Both the position numbers and the translations under genes were made by a program. A stretch of 41,122 nucleotides of DNA, from NCBI RefSeq assembly GCF_017115105.1, contig NZ_JABXKH010000030.1, positions 1-41,122 of the forward strand, given 5' to 3'. A model generated the notes under the pieces. It saw only the letters and a list, made by a program, of their open reading frames with translations. It had not been told where the DNA came from and ran no database searches. This stretch comes from Nostoc sp. NMS2. GTDB lineage: Bacteria > Cyanobacteriota > Cyanobacteriia > Cyanobacteriales > Nostocaceae. Within the stretch, counting starts at the first letter, position 1. Every line of letters begins with the position of its first letter. Below, one piece after another: positions 8,680-17,100 of this stretch.

Positions 8680-9468
8680 ATGAATTTTCCATTTCCCGGA
8701 ATGAATCCTTATTTAGAAAATTCTGTATTTTGGTCAGAATTACATCATCGATTCATTACAGCTATAGCAGATACTATTGAAGAAAATATTCCCCCACAGT
8801 ATCGAGTTGCAATTGAACAACGTACTTATTTAAGTGATAATTCAGATTCTGTATTAGTTGGTATACCTGATGTTTCTATTTTTTCTCAACACAAATCACC
8901 GCAGCAATACTCATCAACTACTACCCAAACAGAAACGTCAGAAGGCATTACGGTGATGATACCGTTACCTGAACATATTACGGAGAATTACTTAGAAATT
9001 CGAGAAGTTTCTACAGGTTTTGTGGTAACTTCTATCGAAGTTTTATCTCCTAAAAATAAACGCCCAGGCGAAGGTAGAAAAGCATATCAACTGAAACGCA
9101 AACAAGTTTTAGCTAGTCTTTCTCACTTAGTCGAAATTAATTTACTCAGAAGTGGAAAAGCCATGTCAATTTTAGGGGAAGTGCCTGTAACAGATTATCA
9201 AATTATTGTTAGCAGAAGTGAAACACGTCCTCAAGCTAAATTATACGGATTTAGCGTCAGAGAAAGGATTCCCGTATTTTCATTACCGTTACAGTCAGAA
9301 GATACAGAAGCGATTGTAGATTTGCAATCTTTATTGCATGGTATATACAATCGTGCCAGATATTACTTAGCAATTGATTATAATAAAGAACCAGTACCAC
9401 CCCTAAAACCAGAAGATGCTTTATGGTCTGATACCCTCTTACGCGAACAAGGGTTAAGGAATAATTAG
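8680..9468 (+). CDS. DUF4058 family protein
   Basis: The opening FPGMNPYLEN, then VFWSELHHRFITAIADTIEE, and the later EIREVSTGFVVTSIEVLSPKNKRPGEGRKAY stretch are hallmarks of DUF4058, a large cyanobacterial family with many paralogues. The IEVLSPKNK segment resembles the acidic-plus-lysine core of restriction-endonuclease-like folds, and I believe the family is related to Uma2, but activity is unproven. The protein has 262 residues, no signal peptide and no membrane helix. It is AT-richer than neighbouring housekeeping genes. It lies downstream of the DUF3067 gene by 60 bases and may be co-transcribed, and it converges on tatC. Confidence 0.85.
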   Translation: MNFPFPGMNPYLENSVFWSELHHRFITAIADTIEENIPPQYRVAIEQRTYLSDNSDSVLVGIPDVSIFSQHKSPQQYSSTTTQTETSEGITVMIPLPEHITENYLEIREVSTGFVVTSIEVLSPKNKRPGEGRKAYQLKRKQVLASLSHLVEINLLRSGKAMSILGEVPVTDYQIIVSRSETRPQAKLYGFSVRERIPVFSLPLQSEDTEAIVDLQSLLHGIYNRARYYLAIDYNKEPVPPLKPEDALWSDTLLREQGLRNN

Positions 9469-9521
9469 TAATGAGTTAATAATTTTACTTATTCCCTGTC
9501 ACCTGTCATCTATTCCCTATA

Positions 9522-10316
9522 TTATTTACCTGTGAGCTTCACCAGTCCAACACCACCGAAATAAAGCCCTAAAACGGCTCCAGCTAAAAGGCTTTGAGTT
9601 AGAGGATCAGTCGAAGGTGTCAGCACAGCTCCTAAAACTACTGCTCCCATAATCACGTAACGCCAACCAGAAACCATTCGTTCTGATGAGACAATATTTA
9701 AATTACCGAGCAACAATTGGATGATGGGAATTTGAAATGCTAAACCAGTGCTAAATAACAGTAGCAGCACAAATTCAAAATATTTATCTATTGACCAAAG
9801 TTGTTCAACTACATCTGCTCCGTAGCTGATGAAAAATTTCAAAGCTGCGGGGATAAGGAGTAAATAGGCAAATACTAACCCCGCGCCGAACAGCACACTC
9901 GAACCCAAAACCACAGGCCCAAGTAAACGGCGTTCGCGGCGAGTCAGTCCTGGAAGCACAAATTGGATAATTTGGTAAAGAATGAAAGGACTAGAAAGTA
10001 CTAAACCAGTGTAGGCTGCAACTTTGAAGGACACAAAGAAATATTCTCCGGGTGCAAGTTGGAGAAATTTTACTCCTTGTGCTGGAACCTCAAGCAGCTG
10101 GACAATTGGCTTAACGGCAAAGAAACAGCCAATAATCCCCACCGCTACGGCAATCAGCGAATAAAAAATGCGCTGTCGTAACTCTTCTAGGTGGTCGAAA
10201 AGGGACATTTCAACTTCATCTGGCAACTCATTAAGAGGATCTGTATCTGAGTTGCCATATTCTTCTGGGTCGATGTTGGGAACGTTTGCAGTATCTACGT
10301 CTTGTAAAGGCGGCAT
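9522..10316 (-). CDS. tatC: Sec-independent (twin-arginine) translocase subunit TatC
   Basis: The family signature [17 protein letters not shown] starts the conserved part at about residue 38, followed by six hydrophobic helices. Conserved residues include the Glu of HLEELR and the FxxYQ(I/V)xxFxxPGL region ([20 protein letters not shown]). TatC binds twin-arginine signal peptides in the plasma or thylakoid membrane. The substrate petC Rieske lies 1.4 kb away. The 37-residue acidic N-terminal extension ([20 protein letters not shown] and on) is common in cyanobacterial TatC. Length 264 residues. Confidence 0.95.
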   Translation of the reverse strand: MPPLQDVDTANVPNIDPEEYGNSDTDPLNELPDEVEMSLFDHLEELRQRIFYSLIAVAVGIIGCFFAVKPIVQLLEVPAQGVKFLQLAPGEYFFVSFKVAAYTGLVLSSPFILYQIIQFVLPGLTRRERRLLGPVVLGSSVLFGAGLVFAYLLLIPAALKFFISYGADVVEQLWSIDKYFEFVLLLLFSTGLAFQIPIIQLLLGNLNIVSSERMVSGWRYVIMGAVVLGAVLTPSTDPLTQSLLAGAVLGLYFGGVGLVKLTGK

Positions 10317-10797
10317 GAGTCAGCTAGTAGGCAACATTTATAACTGAGTGCTAAGTAATAAGCAAGATTTTTTACTTAGAACTTGAAACTCAGCACTCTT
10401 CATTATTTTATCTAGGGAATGGAGTCACCAAGATATGTTTTTGGGTGCTGTGGGTTTTTTGTCCTGTTTTTTCGGGTTGCATCTGCATAAGTTAGTAGGA
10501 AGCCATCTTGTAGGCAATGCCTAACCTAAAAAAGGGTGGAACTGATAATTTAGAAATCACGTCTCTGCGGCTAGTAGTCTGTCACATTAATTGTGATAGG
10601 TGAGGGTGAGCAGATCCCGGACTTCTTTAAGAAGTCCGGGATCTTACAGCCTTGCAAAACTTATGGGACAGACTACTAGTAACGCTGGGTAAATTCACAC
10701 AACATTAACATATAATACTCAGTTTTAAAAATCCGGTTCATCAAGGTGGCATCTATACATACATAGCGCAATCGGAAATTTTTAGCTGAGGTTGAGT
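10317..10797. other. Intergenic region with MITE; otherwise nothing recognised
   Basis: Apart from the element at 10571-10679, I see no gene or clear promoter. The left part (10317-10560) holds fragments of common intergenic repeats such as GTAGGCAATGCCTAACCT. Confidence 0.5.
10571..10679. mobile_element. 109-bp MITE with perfect 13-bp terminal repeats
   Basis: CTAGTAGTCTGTC (10571-10583) and its exact inverse GACAGACTACTAG (10667-10679) bound the element. Inside lies a perfect 31-bp palindrome with 15-bp arms (10613-10643, arm GATCCCGGACTTCTT). The ends read CTAG on both sides, which would fit insertion at a TA or CTAG target, as in IS630/Tc1-type elements. No coding capacity. The parental transposase family is inference. 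Confidence 0.7.
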
Positions 10798-11028
10798 ATG
10801 AACCGGACAATTTGCATTGTCTTGATGGCATTGCCTGTTTATTTATGCAATGTTGGACTAAGTAACAGTCGTAGTAGTGACGTGACAATTGTCAAAAACC
10901 AGCCTCCCGTAATAGCTGCTCTAATTGCTTACAGTACAAATGCCCACTCACGCATATTGCCTTGGCAAATATCAGCTAGAGATGATCAAACCGAAGATTG
11001 TCTTCGGTTTGGTACTTGTAAAGACTGA
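10798..11028 (+). CDS. Hypothetical small protein with signal-peptide-like N-terminus
   Basis: ATG 10798 follows GAGG by six bases. The 76-residue product begins MNRTICIVLMALPVYLCNVG, a plausible signal peptide, then a polar region and the end EDCLRFGTCKD with two cysteines. I do not recognise the family. A perfect hairpin with 10-bp arms (AAACCGAAGA / TCTTCGGTTT, 10988-11010) lies inside the last codons. No T-tract follows, so it is not a standard terminator. The gene lies between a MITE and an AATTCGT repeat array. It may be real but fast evolving, or a chance frame. Confidence 0.45.
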   Translation: MNRTICIVLMALPVYLCNVGLSNSRSSDVTIVKNQPPVIAALIAYSTNAHSRILPWQISARDDQTEDCLRFGTCKD

Positions 11029-11032
11029 TACT

Positions 11033-11060
11033 AATTCGTAATTCGTAATTCGTAATTCGT
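11033..11060. repeat. Heptamer array AATTCGT, four copies
   Basis: Four exact tandem copies of AATTCGT, a short tandem repeat typical of filamentous cyanobacteria. It directly follows the small gene ending at 11028 and precedes the SDR gene. Confidence 0.85.
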
Positions 11061-11145
11061 AATGGGCTTCTCTACGAGACGCTATCGCGAACGCCCCGTT
11101 TCGTTAACGTAATTACCGCAGTCCCATCATAAAAAAAGAAAATTA

Positions 11146-12003
11146 ATGGTTTTAGAACATCAACGTACAGTAGTGGTTACGGGAGCTTCAACAGGAATTG
11201 GTCAAGCATCTGCTTTGCTTTTAGACCAGTTGGGTTTCTCTGTTTTTGCTGGTGTGCGTCAAGATATTGATGCTCAAACACTTAAGCAGAAAGGATCGCC
11301 AAGACTCATGCCAATTTTTTTAGATGTTACTGATGCTGAATCGATCGCAGCTGCGGTTGATAAGGTAACAAATGAAGTTGGTGGTACTGGAATTTTAGGT
11401 TTAGTGAATAATGCCGGAATTGCTATCCCTGGGCCTTTAGAATTATTAGCGATCGCAGAATTTCAACACCAGATGCAGGTTAATGTCACCGGACAATTAG
11501 CTGTGACACAAGCATTTCTTGGTCTTTTACGTCAAAGTCGGGGTCGAATTATCAATATGGGTTCCATTGCTGGTAGGAGTCCTACGCCGTTCTTGGGAGC
11601 TTACAATGCTTCTAAGTTTGCCTTGGAAGCACTCACGGATGTGATGCGGATGGAATTACGTCCTTGGGGAATCTCGGTTTCAATTATTGAACCTGGTTCT
11701 ATTGCTACCCCAATCTGGGAAAAGTCCCTAAGTCAATCTGAAGTAGCACAGTACGATTTACCACAATCGGCACAGAATCTCTACGGTCAAGCAATGAATA
11801 TTGTCCGCAAGAAAATGCAGATTCTCGCATCTAAGGGAATTTCGGCGGATATTGTCGCTCAGACTGTTGTTCATGCGCTCACTGCAAAACAACCCAAGAC
11901 GCGCTATCTGGTTGGACAAGATGCCAAACTCGGAGCGGTGCTAAAGCATATTCTGCCTGATAAGCTACATGACAAGATAATTTTATACTCAATGGGATTG
12001 TAG
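11146..12003 (+). CDS. Short-chain dehydrogenase/reductase (SDR)
   Basis: Classical SDR layout: the dinucleotide loop TGASTGIG (residues 12-19), NNAG (88-91), catalytic Ser140 in INMGSIAG and the YxxxK pair Tyr153/Lys157 in YNASK, then EPGSIATPIW, the PG motif after the active site. The protein has 285 residues with an SDR-family C-terminal substrate region. It is a cytoplasmic NAD(P)H-dependent oxidoreductase; the substrate cannot be read from the sequence. It resembles retinol/17-beta-hydroxysteroid dehydrogenase-like bacterial SDRs. Start ATG 11146 follows AAAGAAAATTA. Monocistronic. Confidence 0.92.
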   Translation: MVLEHQRTVVVTGASTGIGQASALLLDQLGFSVFAGVRQDIDAQTLKQKGSPRLMPIFLDVTDAESIAAAVDKVTNEVGGTGILGLVNNAGIAIPGPLELLAIAEFQHQMQVNVTGQLAVTQAFLGLLRQSRGRIINMGSIAGRSPTPFLGAYNASKFALEALTDVMRMELRPWGISVSIIEPGSIATPIWEKSLSQSEVAQYDLPQSAQNLYGQAMNIVRKKMQILASKGISADIVAQTVVHALTAKQPKTRYLVGQDAKLGAVLKHILPDKLHDKIILYSMGL

Positions 12004-12792
12004 ATTAGCGAGCGTCAATACTTCAGGGGTAGTCATACTATTTCACTTTAAAGTTGATACAAATAGGCAGCAGGGGAGCAGGGGAGCAGGGAGCAGGGGG
12101 AAAGAGTTAGAGACAAATCATTTGTATCAGGCATTCCGGGAAATGGTATCACTCTGAATTTAAAAGCTGTCATCAACAAAATCGTTATTTTTGTAACTAG
12201 AGGCAAAATCTATTTACAAAAATAGCTCTAAGAGGATGTTTGAAAAGTCCTCGTCTCGGTAGCAATGGGATGGGTGTCAGCACTACGTGCCGCTAGGCGA
12301 ACACCCGTCCCATATTCACGGCGGGCAGGATGCCCACCCTACAAGATGGATAATTTATTTCTTGTCAGTCCCTAAATTGAAGTTGTAATTAACCAACATT
12401 CTTGCTAAAAGTCTTATACTGCAAGGATTGTAGATTATTTTTTCGCCAAAGTGACGGAAGCTCTCAATAACTCAAGCTGATGACGGGTTCAAGACAGCTA
12501 CAAAACTGTACTTAACAGTACCTTTTTTTGTATTGGATGTTTTTAATATTGATAAGAGTAACTTATTTAATATTAGATATTATTGCTATTTGTACTTATA
12601 GTAGTATTTCTGCTTATTTTAACTAAAATCTCAGTATTACTTTGTGCTACATCTAACTTATGTATAAACAATTATCCGAAATGTTGCTAGTTTAGTTAGT
12701 AGTTTGATTAAAATAAGGCATAAATTCCCTAAAATCAATATATTTATTCAATAAATTTTGTCATTCCCATTACTGAGTGAACTTGATTAGTT
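12004..12792. other. Long intergenic region with repeats upstream of the STAND operon
   Basis: I see no gene. A repeat unit bounded by TGATACAAAT/ATTTGTATCA lies at 12055-12129. An inverted repeat (ATGGGATGGGTGT at 12265, ACACCCGTCCCAT at 12301) has one mismatch in 13 bp. A common GGGCAGGATGCCCACCC motif lies near 12324. From 12400 to 12792 the DNA is very AT-rich and probably contains the promoter of the ATPase gene; no box can be fixed. Confidence 0.55.
12055..12129. repeat. Octamer GC-rich repeat bounded by a 10-bp inverted repeat
   Basis: TGATACAAAT (12055-12064) and ATTTGTATCA (12120-12129) are exact inverse copies. Between them, 12069-12100 is a GGGGAGCA-type octamer array. The array shares a run of over 20 bases with the copy inside the STAND gene at 14900. 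Confidence 0.7.
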
Positions 12793-14130
12793 ATGCTCCT
12801 AGATTTAGAAAGATTTTATCAGGCTTGCAATCCGAGCAGACCTCTAATCATAGGAAACGCCAGCGATCGCAGGTACTATATCGATTTTGCTGCGGTGCGG
12901 GGTGGTAAAATCATCGAGGCTTTGCAGCGCACGATCGCTCGGATATCACCGGATACACCAACTTGTCAGTTATTTACAGGACATCTCGGCTGTGGAAAAT
13001 CAACGGAGTTGTTGCGGCTGAAAGCTGAGTTAGAAGCGCAGCAATTTCATGTCGTTTACTTTGAGTCTACCCATGTCTTAGAAATGGCAGATGTGGATGT
13101 GACTGATATTTTATTAGCGATCGCAGGACAAGTAAGTGAAAGCCTAGAAGCCATGAAAATTAGGCTCAAGCCTACTTACTTTACCAAGTTGTTTGGTGAA
13201 ATTGTGGATTTTCTGCAAACGCCAATTGACCTTGGAGTAGAAGCAGAATTGTCTGTGGGAATTGCCAAAATTACAGCTAAAACTAAAGAAAGTCCCCAAT
13301 TGCGGCGGCGGTTAAGAGATTATCTAGAACCGCGAACAGCAAATATTTTACAGTCAATTAATCAAGAATTACTAGAACGTGCCAACAAGGAACTGAAAAC
13401 CAGAGGTAAAAAAGGACTAGTAGTTATTGTTGATAATTTGGATAGAGTCGCAATTCGCCCTTTACCATCGGGGCGATCGCTGCCAGAATACTTATTTATT
13501 CAGCGTGGTGAACAGTTACGAAAACTGAATTGTCATGTAGTCTACACTATTCCTTTAGCTCTGACTTTCTCCAACGATAGCGCCGAACTTCAGCATCGTT
13601 TAGGGGGAGGAGTCGCACCAAAAGTATTACCGATGATACCTGTACGTCTGCGCTCTGGAGAGATTTTTCCTCAAGGGCTAGCAATGTTACGGCAAATGGT
13701 TCTAGCTAGAGCTTTTCCAGACATTTTACCTAGCGATCGGTTAGGCTTAATTACAGAGGTGTTTGATAGTCTAGAAACCTTAGATCGCTTGTGCTTGATT
13801 AGTGGTGGTCATGTCCGCGACTTATTAGGGTTACTGTTTGACTGTCTGAGAGAACAAGATCCACCTTTTGAGCGGGAATGTGTCGATTTGGTGATTCGCA
13901 GACAGCGAGATTACCGAGCCAACGCCATTGACCCCCATGAGTGGGAACTAATCTTTCAGGTGGTGCAACAGCAGAGAGTGAGAGGTGATATAGAATACCA
14001 TACTTTATTGCGAAGTTTATTTGTATTTGAATACCGAGATCATCAGGGGGCTTGGTTTGCCGTCAACCCAGTTTTAGCAGAGACGGAAAAATTTAAATCA
14101 TGGTTGAACGACACCCACAAGCAGATATAA
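12793..14130 (+). CDS. P-loop ATPase, partner of the STAND-WD40 protein
   Basis: The 445-residue protein has a Walker A GHLGCGKST (residues 63-71) and a Walker B strand GLVVIVDNLDRV (Asp214, Asp217). The DNLD form and the arrangement put it among AAA/KAP/STAND-like ATPases. No membrane helix, signal peptide or effector domain is obvious. The C-terminal third (FDCLREQDPPFERECVDLVI and on) reads as a winged-helix-like regulatory region, which is inference. Its last 31 bases overlap the start of the next gene, so the two are surely co-transcribed and probably act together. A role in signalling or in a conflict (defence) system is inferred from the partner. Confidence 0.85.
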   Translation: MLLDLERFYQACNPSRPLIIGNASDRRYYIDFAAVRGGKIIEALQRTIARISPDTPTCQLFTGHLGCGKSTELLRLKAELEAQQFHVVYFESTHVLEMADVDVTDILLAIAGQVSESLEAMKIRLKPTYFTKLFGEIVDFLQTPIDLGVEAELSVGIAKITAKTKESPQLRRRLRDYLEPRTANILQSINQELLERANKELKTRGKKGLVVIVDNLDRVAIRPLPSGRSLPEYLFIQRGEQLRKLNCHVVYTIPLALTFSNDSAELQHRLGGGVAPKVLPMIPVRLRSGEIFPQGLAMLRQMVLARAFPDILPSDRLGLITEVFDSLETLDRLCLISGGHVRDLLGLLFDCLREQDPPFERECVDLVIRRQRDYRANAIDPHEWELIFQVVQQQRVRGDIEYHTLLRSLFVFEYRDHQGAWFAVNPVLAETEKFKSWLNDTHKQI

Positions 14131-17100
14131 GAGCAGCTAATGAGCGGGCTTTAAGGAGTTTGGGGAGAGCAATTGCCCTTTCTAGCGGTCAATTCTCTCT
14201 GGTTTTGGTGTGCTGCAATTATCGAGTTTTGCAAGAGCTTATGTTGCAACGACTCGAAGAACTCTCTTCAGGAGTACACCAGATTCAAAAGGTAATTCTG
14301 CCGCATAATGCGAGAAGTCTTTACACAAGTATTCATTTACAACTGGTAACTGAAGATAATCGGCCATCGGCGTTGATGATTTTGGGTTTAGAGTCAGTAG
14401 ATGAAATCGATGACCTATTAAGGTCTATCAATCATATTCGTGATGAATTTCGCAAACGCCACCCATTCCCGATGATTTTGTGGGTGAATGAAGAAGTGTT
14501 GCAAAAGGTAGTCCGTTTAGCACCAGATTTTGCTAGTTGGGCGGCTACACCGATTCGGTTTGAGATGACAACTCAATCATTACGGCAATTTTTGCAACAG
14601 GAAACAGACTCTTTATTTGCCACGGTGTTACCAAGCGATGCTGGACAACATCAACCTCCTCAAGTTGCAAAGCATTATTTTACTGTGGAGCAAGTCTGGA
14701 AAAATAGCTATGAACTCCACTTTGCCATTGAAGAGTTGCACAATCGTGGTATTACCTTAGAGCCAGAATTATACGCTAGTTTAGAGTTTGTTTTTGGTCT
14801 AGATAATTATATTAGCGATCGCATCAATACAGCTTTAAGCCATTTTCAGCAAAGCTTACAAGTTTGGCAAAAGTTAGAGGAAATAGGGGAAGCAAGAGAG
14901 CAGGGGAGCAGGGGAGCAGGGGAAGCAGGGGGAGATGAGGGGGTATTTTATTCGTCTACGCCTCCTAATCGGCCATCTCCTCTACTTCTACGACAGGGAG
15001 TTTTGCTGTTTTATATTGGGCTGTGTTATTGCCGTTTAGCAGAGCAAAATCAATTAGAAAACCGTCGTCATTGGTACACAGCTAAATTTTATTTTCAGCA
15101 ATGTTTGCATGTTTTACAGGTGGCTGGGCGTTTAGATGTAGTTGCTGGATTTATCGGTCAACTTGCAGAAGTTTTGCAATATCTGCAAGAGTGGGAAGAG
15201 TTGCAGACTGTTGCTCAAAAGTCTTTGGAATTGCATCAAACTTATGGTAATCAAATTCAATTAGCTTGTGACTACGGTTTTCTGGCACAAGTGGCTGTGC
15301 AGCAGTCGCGGTGGGTACAGGCGAGTATATTAGCACACGTATCGCTGCTGAAATTAGGTGAAGCCCAAAAGCACAACGATCCTTATAACTGCTTATTTCC
15401 ATTACTGCTGGGGCAAATTTACTATTTAGTGTTGGCGAAAGCACAGCGAAATTTAGGTGAGCTAGTAATTGCTCATGAATACTTAGAAAAAGCAACAAAA
15501 GAACTACCAGCAGCCTTAGAAAGCAGTGCCCATCAATATGATGCCCATCGTTATATTCGCTTGTTGCGGACACTGCGATCGCTATATTTTGAAGAAGGTC
15601 GCTATTTAGAAGCCTATTACATTCGGCAGAAACGGCGTTCTGTTGAGCAGCAGTACGGTTTTCGGGCTTTTATTGGTGCAGGACGCTTGCAACCCCAAAG
15701 ACAAGCGACAAACCCTGCATTAATGGCACCTTCTGGAACTAGTAGCGTTGCTTTAGAAATTGCTGCTTCTGGTCGGGAGCGTGATATTAATAACTTAATT
15801 GGCAGAATTAGCCGCGCCGATCAAAAGCTAACGGTGATTCACGGTCAATCAGGGGTAGGTAAGAGTTCTACCGTCACGGCGGGTTTAGTTCCAGCACTGC
15901 AAAATCGAGCCATTGGCGACCAAATAGCCGTGCCTGTAGTACTGCAAGTTTATACCGATTGGGCGCGAGAATTAGCGAAATCTTTAAGTGAGGCGATGTC
16001 TAGTGACGCATCCCTTGCCATATACGCTGATATTAAGCTAGAAACAGCCATTGAAGCGGCGGAGGTTTTGCCCTACTCTCATACACCTATCACTATTGTC
16101 AGAATTTTACAACAACTCCAAGAAAATGCTGACAACCATTTGATCACAGTTTTAATTTTTGACCAGTTTGAAGAATTTTTCTTTGGTTATAGCGATCGCA
16201 ACCAAAAGCAAGAGTTTGATAAATTTATTAGCGATTGTCTCAATATACCCTTTGTCAAAGTTATCCTTTCCTTGCGAGAAGATTATTTACATCGTCTGTT
16301 AGATTTTAAACATCTCTCGGCGCTAGAAGCGATTAATAATAATATTCTCGACAAGCATATTCGCTACCAGTTGAATAACTTTTCGCCAGAATATGCCAAA
16401 GCAATTATCCAAAAATTGACCGAGCGATCGCAGTTTAATTTAGAACCTGCATTAATTGATGCCTTAATTGAAGATTTATCTACAGAATTTGGAGAAGTCC
16501 GCCCCATTGAATTACAAGTTGTGGGAGCGCAAATTCAAGATGAGCGCATTACTACATTAGAAGAATATCAGCCATATAGACCCAACAAACTTATCGAGAG
16601 ATATCTTAAAGAACTTATTAAAGACTGCGGTCCAGAAAATGAACGAGCCGCTCTCCTCGTCTTATACTTATTAACAGATGAAAGTAACAACCGACCTTTT
16701 AAAACTCGTGCTGAATTAGCAGCACAGCTAGCAGAATTAGAAGATGCTAGCAAATTAGAGTTAGTATTAGAAATTTTAGTTAGCTCCGGTTTGGTAGTAT
16801 TATTCCCTGATGTACCAGAACGCTATCAACTGATTCACGATTATTTAGTAGACTTAATTCGCTATCTGCAACAACAAGAATCAAGCTTACAAGTACAACT
16901 AAATCAGTTGCGCTACAAAGTAGAACAAAGTAAAGCTGAGATTGAGCGACTTAAGAGCGAACTTAGCCAGAAAAAGCAGCGTTCTATCTTAGTAGAACCT
17001 CATCCCCAACAGGGATTAGATTTATTAACAGAATTGCGAGAACTACACAAACGAGAAGAATTAAGTCAGTTACAAATTGAGCAATTACGAGCCGAATTAA

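Noticed and set aside
10988..11010. Rho-independent terminator
   Set aside because: The stem is perfect, but it lies inside codons and no T-run follows on either strand.
12265..12313. Inverted repeat as a transposon
   Set aside because: It has short arms and no flanking duplication; it fits a simple intergenic hairpin or common repeat.
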